Below, one piece after another: positions 17,436 to 24,445 of a stretch of 64,000 nt of DNA. This stretch comes from Pseudarcicella hirudinis. Lineage in GTDB: Bacteria > Bacteroidota > Bacteroidia > Cytophagales > Spirosomataceae. The position numbers were made by a program, and so were the translations under genes. Position 1 is the first letter of the stretch, and each line of letters begins with the position of its first letter. The notes beneath the pieces were generated by a model. It saw only the letters and a program-made list of their open reading frames with translations, was not told the DNA's origin and did no database searches. The DNA lies in contig NZ_FOXH01000007.1 in assembly GCF_900115665.1 (NCBI RefSeq), positions 1-64,000 of the forward strand, given 5' to 3'.

Positions 17436-18884
17436 TTAACCAATCTCTATTTCATACTCCTTTATTTTACTTTTAAAAGTATTTATTGAACGATAGCCGA
17501 TAGCTTCACAAGCCTTTGCTTGATTTCCTTTATAAAAAGTTAAAGCTTTGATAATAAGGTCTTTTTCTGTCTCTTTAAGGCTAAAAGACGAGCGATTATT
17601 TCCAGATTTATGTAATATTTTTCTTGGTAAATCTTGTAGTTGAACTTCTTTATCACAAAAAACATATAGATTGGTCATAACGTTTTCTAATTCTCTGACA
17701 TTTCCTTTGAAAGGATAATCTATCAATTTCTGATATACTTCATTGCTTAATTTTAGGCGTTTGGGCTTTTTCATTTCTTTCTGTATTTTTTCCAGAAAGA
17801 AGTCTATAAAATTCCTTTTTTCTGTAATCCCTCTTTCTTGAAGCATTGGTAAAGAAAGTTCTACAACCGACAAACGATAGTATAAATCCCAGCGAAAAGT
17901 GCCTGCTTCACACATGGCTTCTAAATCTTTATGTGTTGCAGCAACAATTCTAACATCTACTTTTCTGACTTTGGTTGCTCCTAATGGCAAAATCTCGCTA
18001 CTCTGTAAGACTCTTAGTAGTGATTGCTGCATAAATGCCGAAATATCTCCTATTTCATCCAAGAATATTGTTCCTCCATTCGCTTCGTCAAACAAGCCCT
18101 TTTTATCTTCTTTGGCATCGGTAAATGCCCCTTTTACGTAGCCAAATAACCGTGACTCCAAAATGCTATCGCCTAAAGCAGAACAATTTACAGACACAAA
18201 TGCCTTTGTGCATCTATTACTAACCTTATGAATATACTGAGCCAAATGTTCCTTACCTGTACCGCTCTCTCCTCGTATCAAACAAGTTACTTTATCTGTT
18301 TGGGCAATTAACCTTGCTTTTTCATAAATGGGTTTAATGCTTTCAGAAACTAAATAATCTGTACTAAAGGTATCTTTCTGCTGAATTTGCTCCGAAATAA
18401 TAGCAGACATTGGTACACTCGATTGGTCTATGGTTAATTCTAATAAATCTGGAGCTTTTTTACCACTAAATTTACCTTCTCGTGTTTGGAATAGCCTTGT
18501 CTTTAGTCCAAGCGATTGATGACAAACAAACCATGATAACTGCATGGATGAAGTGCCAGGCGAAAAGAAAATATCTATTTCATCGTTGGCATATTCCAAC
18601 AAAAAGGTTTCCACTTTAGTCTTGATTTCTTGAAAATCAATCACGTCAGCGATATTCATATATCGTTTATTGACTTTTCTCTCCTTGTACTTCTTAGCAA
18701 TCACTCTCACTAATTTATCTAAAAAAGGGTCTCCGTCATTAGCGTCTCGGGTAGTTAATAAAATATGTTCATCATAATTTTCAAAGAAGTAATCGTGAAA
18801 TGCCATTGTAGGGCCATCGAGCTTTACTTCTTTGTCTTTGTCAAAATCATTATTTTTTGCGTACCAAGAAATGAGTATTTTCAT
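17436..18884 (-). CDS. RtcR-like sigma-54 activator with a CARF-like N-terminal domain
   Basis: 482 residues. The N-terminal ~170 residues form a Rossmann-like domain with FFSPGTSSMQLSWFVCHQSL, matching the signature region of RtcR's CARF domain (ITTGTHVAQICWFLL in E. coli RtcR) and the GT-x-M motif of CARF proteins that bind cyclic oligoadenylates or RNA ends. The AAA+ domain (about 195-420) has Walker A RGESGTGKE, a sigma-54 contact loop reading GAFTDA instead of GAFTGA, and Walker B TIFLDEIGD. A Fis-type HTH (NQAKACEAIGYRSINTFKSK) ends the protein. It diverges from the DUF2130-hsd operon, whose upstream region has a sigma-54-like promoter, so it very probably controls that operon. The inducing ligand is unknown. 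It is not next to rtcA/rtcB, so RNA repair is not its likely target here. Confidence 0.9.
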   Translation of the reverse strand: MKILISWYAKNNDFDKDKEVKLDGPTMAFHDYFFENYDEHILLTTRDANDGDPFLDKLVRVIAKKYKERKVNKRYMNIADVIDFQEIKTKVETFLLEYANDEIDIFFSPGTSSMQLSWFVCHQSLGLKTRLFQTREGKFSGKKAPDLLELTIDQSSVPMSAIISEQIQQKDTFSTDYLVSESIKPIYEKARLIAQTDKVTCLIRGESGTGKEHLAQYIHKVSNRCTKAFVSVNCSALGDSILESRLFGYVKGAFTDAKEDKKGLFDEANGGTIFLDEIGDISAFMQQSLLRVLQSSEILPLGATKVRKVDVRIVAATHKDLEAMCEAGTFRWDLYYRLSVVELSLPMLQERGITEKRNFIDFFLEKIQKEMKKPKRLKLSNEVYQKLIDYPFKGNVRELENVMTNLYVFCDKEVQLQDLPRKILHKSGNNRSSFSLKETEKDLIIKALTFYKGNQAKACEAIGYRSINTFKSKIKEYEIEIG

Positions 18885-18892
18885 GTCAATAT

Positions 18893-18920
18893 TTGATATT
18901 ATAAATTAATTATTGATATA
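18893..18920 (+). promoter_or_regulatory. Direct repeats TTGATAT, candidate upstream activator sites
   Basis: TTGATATT (18893-18900) and TTGATATA (18913-18920) are 20 bp apart and followed by matching AATTAAT, 40-70 bp upstream of the sigma-54-like promoter. This is a suitable distance for an enhancer-binding activator. It also overlaps the regulator's own promoter region. Confidence 0.35.
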
Positions 18921-18960
18921 AAATTAATGAAAATATCGCCAAAACAAAGGTTTTTAGCAT

Positions 18961-18976
18961 TGGCATAAGCTTTGAA
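18961..18976 (+). promoter_or_regulatory. Sigma-54-type -24/-12 promoter of the restriction operon
   Basis: TGGCATAAGCTTTGAA fits the consensus TGGCACRNNNNTTGCW with GG and G at the correct 11-bp spacing. The main deviation is A instead of C in the -12 GC. It lies 38 bp before the DUF2130 start and next to a sigma-54 activator gene. Confidence 0.6.
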
Positions 18977-19013
18977 GATGTATTGACATCATTAAAATTT
19001 AAACAACCGTATC

Positions 19014-20228
19014 ATGAAAAATCAAATACATTGCCCAAAGTGTAACCACGAAATCAATATTGAAGCTGTCTTGGCTGAACGCATTGAAAATGAACAAACC
19101 GCTAAGTTTGCAGCACGAGCGAAAGAGCTTGAACAGCGAGAACTATCGCTTATCAACGATAAACAGAACTTGCAAAATCAGGTGCAAGCTTTACTAACGC
19201 AGGAAAAGGCTAAACTTACTCAGCAATTAAAGGCCGAAATAAATGCTCAGAATGCTTCTGCTTTAACTGATTTGCAAAAGGAACTCAGCGAAAAAAGTAA
19301 ACAAGTAAGCGAGCTTAAAAAACAAGAAGGTGATTTGCTCAGACAAAAACGTTTGTTGGAAGAAGCTCAGGCTGGTGTGGAGTCAGAGATTGAAAAAAGA
19401 CTGGCAAAGGAACGTGAATCGCTAATTGCTCAACTTCAAGAAAAAGTACTTAATGACAATGCAATGGCTATCAAGCAAAAAGACATTGTAATTGAGCAAA
19501 TGAAAAAGCAAGTGGAAGACATGAAGCGTAAAATGGAACAAGGTTCTACTCAATTGCAAGGGGAAGCTCAAGAATTGGTTATTGAAGAACTATTGAAAGC
19601 TACTCACCCTTTTGATACCATCGAAGAAATCAAAAAAGGTGAAAACGGGGCGGATATTTTACAAAAAGTACGTAATCGTTTAGGACAAACCTGTGGGAGT
19701 ATTCTTTATGAAAGTAAAAGTACAAAGGTGTTTTCTGACACTTGGGTAACGAAACTAAAAGAGGATATACTTTTGAAAAAGGCGGATTTAGGTGTGATTG
19801 TTACCAAAGCATTGCCCAAAGGTGTTAGTAGTTTTGAGATGCGAGAAGAAAACTTATGGATATGCTCGTTTGACGCTCTCAAAGCACTTACTTTTGTACT
19901 AAGAGCATCCTTGCTTAGGGTTGACGATGTTCGGATTGTACAGGCAAATCAAGGCGAAAAGTCTAAAATGTTGTACGAGTATTTGATGAGTAACGAGTTT
20001 AAAAGCCAACTCAAAGCTGTACACGATACTTTTGCCAACATGCACGCCTCCTTGATTAAAGAGAAAAATGCTTCTATCAAGAACTTTAAAAAACGTGAAA
20101 AAGAAATTGACCGTATTATGCTGAACCTCTCGGGAATAGTAGGCAGTATCAACGGAATTTCAGGGCAAACCGTGGCAGAATTTGCCGAATTTGAAATTAT
20201 GCCAGAGGATATGGCTTTATTAGAATAA
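19014..20228 (+). CDS. DUF2130-family protein: zinc ribbon, coiled coil, PD-(D/E)xK-like domain
   Basis: 404 residues, typical for the family. The N-terminus has a zinc-ribbon start (HCPKCNHEI). A long coiled coil covers about residues 30-185 (many Lys/Glu/Gln heptads). The C-terminal domain (about 190-330) has KGENGADILQKV followed by GSILYESKST, the D...ExK arrangement of restriction-type nuclease folds, so nuclease activity is possible. It is the first gene behind the sigma-54-like promoter and 95 bp ahead of hsdS, with a 15-bp stem between them. DUF2130 genes are often seen in defence-type neighbourhoods, but the function is not established. Start MKNQIHCPKC is the only sensible one. Confidence 0.85.
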   Translation: MKNQIHCPKCNHEINIEAVLAERIENEQTAKFAARAKELEQRELSLINDKQNLQNQVQALLTQEKAKLTQQLKAEINAQNASALTDLQKELSEKSKQVSELKKQEGDLLRQKRLLEEAQAGVESEIEKRLAKERESLIAQLQEKVLNDNAMAIKQKDIVIEQMKKQVEDMKRKMEQGSTQLQGEAQELVIEELLKATHPFDTIEEIKKGENGADILQKVRNRLGQTCGSILYESKSTKVFSDTWVTKLKEDILLKKADLGVIVTKALPKGVSSFEMREENLWICSFDALKALTFVLRASLLRVDDVRIVQANQGEKSKMLYEYLMSNEFKSQLKAVHDTFANMHASLIKEKNASIKNFKKREKEIDRIMLNLSGIVGSINGISGQTVAEFAEFEIMPEDMALLE

Positions 20229-20235
20229 GCTCTTT

Positions 20236-20272
20236 TTCTACCTTTGTCTTTCGGTATAAGACAAAGGTAGAA
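20236..20272 (+). other. 15-bp stem-loop between DUF2130 and hsdS
   Basis: TTCTACCTTTGTCTT (20236-20250) pairs perfectly with AAGACAAAGGTAGAA (20258-20272), with a 7-nt loop. No T run follows on the plus strand, so it is more likely an attenuator or mRNA-processing or stability element than a full terminator. It could set a lower level of hsdS relative to the first gene. Confidence 0.55.
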
Positions 20273-20323
20273 TTACTCATTTGTAAAAAGGCTAAAAACA
20301 CAAAACACCATTAGACAAATTTT

Positions 20324-21451
20324 ATGAATTGGAAGAAAGTTAAGTTAGGAGAGATTATTAATGTAAAAACTGGGAAACTGGATGCCAATGCTCAAATTAT
20401 TGGAGGGAAATATCCATTTTTTACTTGTTCACAAGAGTCTTTACAAATTGATACATATAGTTATGATTGTGAATGTGTTTTAATTGCTGGAAATGGAGAT
20501 TTGAATGTTAAGTATTTTAATGGAAAGTTTGACGCATACCAAAGAACATATATTGTAGAAAGCCGTGATAAGATTATTCTTGATGTAAGGTTTTTATACC
20601 ATTTCATGTCAAAGTATGTAGAGAAACTACGATTAGATTCTATTGGTGGAGTTATTAAATATATTAAAATAGGAAATATTACTGATGTTTTAATCCCTCT
20701 CCCCGACCTTGCCACCCAACAACACATAGCCCAAGTATTAGACCAAGCCGATGCTTTACGCCAACAAAACCGTCAGCTTTTGGGCTATTACGATGAGCTT
20801 TTGCAAAGTACTTTTATTGAGTTGTTTGGTAAAAATGCCAAAGACTATGATTCATGGACATTGGAGAAAATTGAAAATATTGTTGAAAATAAGAAAGGAA
20901 GCATGAGAAGTGGTCCTTTTGGAAGTGACTTACTCCATAGTGAATTTGTTGATAGTGGTGTTTTCGTGCTTGGAATTGATAATGTGGTTCATAATCGTTT
21001 TGAGTGGGCAAGGATGAGGTATATTACAGAAGAAAAATACCAGAAATTAAAAAGATACACGGTTTTTCCTGGTGATTTACTAATTTCAATCATGGCTACT
21101 GTGGGAAGAGTTGCTATTGTTCCGCAAGATATGCCCCTTGCAATTAATTCAAAACATTTAGCTGCAATAACATTAGATAAAAGTAAAGTTAATCCAATGT
21201 TTATAGCATATAATCTTCACTCAAACCCAGAGGTGACAAGACAAATTGCGGCAAGAGGAAGAGGGGCAATTATGGAAGGGCTTAATTTAGGATTAATTAA
21301 AGAAATGAAAATCAAAATCCCTTCCCTTCCCCTCCAGCAACATTTTGCTAAGATAGTGGAGGAGATAGAGGCACAGAAAAGTTTGGTACAGCAATCGTTG
21401 GCGGAGAGTGAGGCATTGTTTGAGGGGCTTTTGGCAGAGTATTTTGGGTAG
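20324..21451 (+). CDS. hsdS: Type I restriction-modification specificity subunit
   Basis: 375 residues with the two-halved HsdS layout. Target recognition domain 1 (about 1-125; GGKYPFFTCSQES, YLIPLP-like end LIPLPDLATQQ) is followed by the conserved central coiled-coil spacer (QHIAQVLDQADALRQQNRQL). TRD2 (about 180-335) has RSGPFGSDLLHSEF and PGDLLISIMATVGR, and the distal repeat IPSLPLQQHFAKIVEEIEAQ mirrors the central one. It sets the DNA sequence recognised by both methylation and cleavage. It precedes the AlbA/HATPase gene by 29 bp. It is at the short end for a full HsdS, but both TRDs are present. Confidence 0.93.
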   Translation: MNWKKVKLGEIINVKTGKLDANAQIIGGKYPFFTCSQESLQIDTYSYDCECVLIAGNGDLNVKYFNGKFDAYQRTYIVESRDKIILDVRFLYHFMSKYVEKLRLDSIGGVIKYIKIGNITDVLIPLPDLATQQHIAQVLDQADALRQQNRQLLGYYDELLQSTFIELFGKNAKDYDSWTLEKIENIVENKKGSMRSGPFGSDLLHSEFVDSGVFVLGIDNVVHNRFEWARMRYITEEKYQKLKRYTVFPGDLLISIMATVGRVAIVPQDMPLAINSKHLAAITLDKSKVNPMFIAYNLHSNPEVTRQIAARGRGAIMEGLNLGLIKEMKIKIPSLPLQQHFAKIVEEIEAQKSLVQQSLAESEALFEGLLAEYFG

Positions 21452-21480
21452 GTTTTGTATCTTTTTGTAAATTTTATCTT

Positions 21481-22827
21481 ATGGAAGAAAGTCAAAATAT
21501 CGAATGGAAAGAATCGTGGCGAGACGAATACATTAAATGGATTGGTGGTTTTGCCAACGCCTCTGGAGGTCAACTTTTTATCGGTATCAACGACAAAGGC
21601 GTGATTGTTGGTTTACCCGATGCCAAAAAACTATTAGAAGAAATACCTAATAAAGTACGTGATATTTTGGGCATTATCGTGGACGTTGACCTAAAAACAA
21701 GTCCTCAAGGCGACTATATTGTAATCAGTGTAGATGCTTATCCATATCCAATCAGTTATAAAGGGCAATATCATTATCGTAGTGGTAGTACCAAACAAGA
21801 ATTAAAAGGAGCAGCTTTAGATAAATTTTTATTACAAAAACAAGGCAAACGTTGGGATGCCGTACCAGTACCTCATGTTTCGGTGAAGGATTTAAGCCTC
21901 GGTGCTTTTGATTATTTCCGAAACAAAGCCATTAAGTCGAATCGACTTACCGAAGAAATTTTGCAGGAAAGCAACGAAACCCTACTCGAAAAACTCCATC
22001 TGACCGAAGGACAGTATTTAAAACGAGCGGCAATTTTGTTGTTTCATCCCGACCCCGAAAAATACGTAACGGGTGCTTTTGTAAAAATTGGCTATTTCCG
22101 TACCGATGATGACTTATTGTTTCAAGACGAAATACACGGGCATTTGTTTGAGCAAGTTGAAAAAACACTCGATTTGCTGTTGACCAAGTACCTCAAGGCT
22201 TTCATCAGTTACGAGGGCATTCAACGAGTAGAAAGATTCCAATTTCCCGAAGCCGCTCTTCGTGAAGCCCTACTCAACGCCATTGCCCACAAAGATTATA
22301 GCAGTGGCATTCCTATACAAATCAGTGTGTATGCCGATAAAATCATTTTTTGGAATGAAGGCACATTGCCCGAAAACTGGACGGTTGAAAATCTTAAGCA
22401 GAAACACGCTTCACGACCATTCAATCCAAGTATTTCAACGGCATTTTTCCGAACAGGTTATATCGAACAATGGGGACGGGGTACAATTAGGATTATTAAT
22501 GAATGTATCAATTACGGTCTTTCAGCCCCTACATTCAACTATGACTTTGCCAGTGTAATGCTTGAAATCAGACAAAAAGAAATAGCGATGTCGGAGAAAA
22601 ATGTCGGAGAAAACGCCAAAAAAATGTCGGAAAAGGTGTCGGAAAAGGTGTCGGAAAAGGTTTTAAGTTTGATTGTGGTAAATGCTGACATAACAACAGC
22701 CGAATTAGCAAAAAAATTAGGTATAAGTACAAAAACTATTGAGAGAGCTTTAACAAAACTCAAAAAAGAGAATAGGATAAAACGGATAGGCGGTAGAAAA
22801 GAAGGTATTTGGCAAGTAATAGTATAA
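21481..22827 (+). CDS. AlbA_2 (Schlafen-type) DNA/RNA-binding and HATPase regulator-like protein
   Basis: 448 residues. The N-terminus starts ESQNIEWKESW, the classic AlbA_2 opening, then GGFANASGGQLFIGIND. A HATPase_c_4 type ATP-binding region follows (about 245-345): ALREALLNAIAHKDYSSG, IIFWNEGTLP, TGYIEQWGRGTIRIINEC. The C-terminus is a winged HTH (TTAELAKKLGISTKTIERALTKL). Just before the HTH there is an imperfect SEKV repeat from three near-identical 12-bp units. It is embedded between hsdS and hsdM, 29 and 37 bp away, so it is co-transcribed with the restriction system. It was once annotated as transcriptional regulator or 'ATP-dependent DNA helicase RecG-related'; its role in type I systems is unclear, with regulation or RNA/tRNA targeting both possible. 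Confidence 0.88.
   Translation: MEESQNIEWKESWRDEYIKWIGGFANASGGQLFIGINDKGVIVGLPDAKKLLEEIPNKVRDILGIIVDVDLKTSPQGDYIVISVDAYPYPISYKGQYHYRSGSTKQELKGAALDKFLLQKQGKRWDAVPVPHVSVKDLSLGAFDYFRNKAIKSNRLTEEILQESNETLLEKLHLTEGQYLKRAAILLFHPDPEKYVTGAFVKIGYFRTDDDLLFQDEIHGHLFEQVEKTLDLLLTKYLKAFISYEGIQRVERFQFPEAALREALLNAIAHKDYSSGIPIQISVYADKIIFWNEGTLPENWTVENLKQKHASRPFNPSISTAFFRTGYIEQWGRGTIRIINECINYGLSAPTFNYDFASVMLEIRQKEIAMSEKNVGENAKKMSEKVSEKVSEKVLSLIVVNADITTAELAKKLGISTKTIERALTKLKKENRIKRIGGRKEGIWQVIV
22617..22664 (+). repeat. 12-bp tandem repeat encoding SEKV, inside the AlbA/HATPase gene
   Basis: Near-identical units of the form ATGTCGGAAAAG/GTGTCGGAAAAG recur three times in frame, giving SEKVSEKVSEKV, with a diverged fourth copy (MSEKNVGEN) just upstream. 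Copy number could vary without a frameshift. Confidence 0.65.
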
Positions 22828-22864
22828 ATTTAAAATTTAACACTCAAAACTCATCATTATAAAG

Positions 22865-24334
22865 ATGCTTACAGGCGAAAAACGCTCACAAATAGATAAA
22901 ATCTGGAATGCCTTTTGGACAGGCGGAGTTTCTAACCCTCTTACCGTAATTGAACAGATTACGTATTTATTATTCATCAAAAGGCTCGACGAACTTCAAG
23001 CCGCCAAAGAGCTAAAAGCTAATCGTTTGAATAAAGCCATAGAAGCACCTATTTTTGACGAAACACAACAAGAATTGCGTTGGAGCTATTTCAAAGACCG
23101 TGAAGCCGACGATTTGTACCGACTCTTTACCAAAGAAGAAGGTGTATTCGATTTTATGAAAAATATGGGGCAGGAAAACTCATTCAGTCGCTTTATGAAA
23201 GGTGCAACCTTTATGATACCTACATCCAGACTATTAACTCAAGTAGCGGATTTACTCAGTGATGTATCGATGACTTCACGAGATGCCAAAGGGGATATTT
23301 ACGAGTACTTGTTGTCTAAAATTGCCACGGCAGGCACAAATGGGCAGTTTCGGACACCACGCCATATTATCAAGATGATGGTGGACATGATGCAACCAAC
23401 ACCGCAAGATACCATTTGTGACCCCTCAGCAGGTACTTGTGGCTTTTTGGTAGCCTCAGCCGAGTACATTCAAGAGCATTACGAAGAACGCTTTATTACA
23501 GATTCAGATTTCAGAAAGCATTTCAACGAAGATATGTTTATCGGAACTGAATTTGATGCAACCATGATTCGGATTGGTTCAATGAATATGTTGATGCACG
23601 GTATCGAAAAGCCTAATTTGGTAGATGTTGATGCACTTTCGGAAGGGAATAGCGGTTTTGTGAACAAAGCCAGTTTGGTTTTAGCCAATCCACCTTTTAA
23701 AGGAAGCCTCGACCACGATGCCGTAGAGAAAAATATCATTTCGATTGTTAGCTCCAAAAAAACGGAATTGTTGTTTTTGGGTCTGATTCTTAGAGGCTTA
23801 AAAATTGGCGGACGTGCGGCGGTAATTGTACCCGACGGCGTATTGTTTGGTTCGTCGAAAGCGCACGTACAAATCAGGAAAGCCATCATAGAAGAGCATC
23901 AACTAAAAGCTGTAATTTCGATGCCTTCGGGCGTATTTAAACCTTATGCAGGGGTGAGTACCGCCATTTTAATTTTCTCAAAAACCAATTCGGGCGGTAC
24001 AGATAACGTTTGGTTTTATGATATGCAAGCAGATGGCTACAGCCTAGACGACAAACGTCAAGAAACACCTGAGAATAATGATATTGCAGACATTGTAGCT
24101 CGCTACCATAATTTAGCCCAAGAGCAAGACCGCAAACGCACGGATAAATCTTTTTTTGTACCATTAAATGAAATTCAGGTAAATAATTACGACCTTAGTA
24201 TCAACCGTTATAAAGAAGTAATTCACGAAGAAAAACACTATGAAAAGCCCGCAGTTATTCTTGAAAAAATACATCTTTTAGACATCGAACGCCAAAAAGG
24301 TTTATCAGCTTTAGAGGCTTTATTAAAGATTTGA
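22865..24334 (+). CDS. hsdM: Type I restriction-modification DNA methyltransferase subunit
   Basis: 489 residues, usual HsdM length. An N-terminal HsdM_N helical domain (SQIDKIWNAFWTGGVSNPLTVIEQITYLLFIKRLDEL) is followed by the Rossmann methyltransferase fold. S-adenosylmethionine motif I is DPSAGTCGFL (family norm DPACGTGGFL; Cys instead of the second Gly) and catalytic motif IV is LANPPF, the N6-adenine type. FGSSKAHVQIRKAI and GVFKPYAGVSTAILIF fit the family's later motifs. With HsdS it methylates host DNA and with HsdR it forms the restriction complex. A 111-bp gap with an inverted repeat separates it from hsdR. Confidence 0.95.
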   Translation: MLTGEKRSQIDKIWNAFWTGGVSNPLTVIEQITYLLFIKRLDELQAAKELKANRLNKAIEAPIFDETQQELRWSYFKDREADDLYRLFTKEEGVFDFMKNMGQENSFSRFMKGATFMIPTSRLLTQVADLLSDVSMTSRDAKGDIYEYLLSKIATAGTNGQFRTPRHIIKMMVDMMQPTPQDTICDPSAGTCGFLVASAEYIQEHYEERFITDSDFRKHFNEDMFIGTEFDATMIRIGSMNMLMHGIEKPNLVDVDALSEGNSGFVNKASLVLANPPFKGSLDHDAVEKNIISIVSSKKTELLFLGLILRGLKIGGRAAVIVPDGVLFGSSKAHVQIRKAIIEEHQLKAVISMPSGVFKPYAGVSTAILIFSKTNSGGTDNVWFYDMQADGYSLDDKRQETPENNDIADIVARYHNLAQEQDRKRTDKSFFVPLNEIQVNNYDLSINRYKEVIHEEKHYEKPAVILEKIHLLDIERQKGLSALEALLKI

Positions 24335-24343
24335 AAATGAGAG

Positions 24344-24429
24344 AATTTGAAAATTTGAAGATGAGTTTAACTTGAAAATGAGGATATTAAATCTATTTTC
24401 AAATTATCAAATCTTCAAATTTTCAAATT
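24344..24429. repeat. REP-like 19-bp inverted repeat between hsdM and hsdR
   Basis: AATTTGAAAATTTGAAGAT (24344-24362) is the exact reverse complement of ATCTTCAAATTTTCAAATT (24411-24429). A half-matching inner arm (TTGAAAATGAGGAT / ATCTATTTTCAA) also pairs. In mRNA this gives a long AU-rich hairpin inside the operon. Similar TTTGAAAATTTGAA elements are common in Bacteroidota intergenic DNA. Confidence 0.7.
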
Positions 24430-24445
24430 ATAAAATTACCTACAC

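Noticed and set aside
17436-18884. Classic rtc RNA-repair locus
   Set aside because: The regulator resembles RtcR, but no RNA ligase (rtcB) or cyclase (rtcA) lies in the window; the divergent operon is a restriction system.
22262-22558. 98-codon plus-strand ORF in another frame of the AlbA/HATPase gene
   Set aside because: It overlaps the HATPase coding region out of frame and has no domain.
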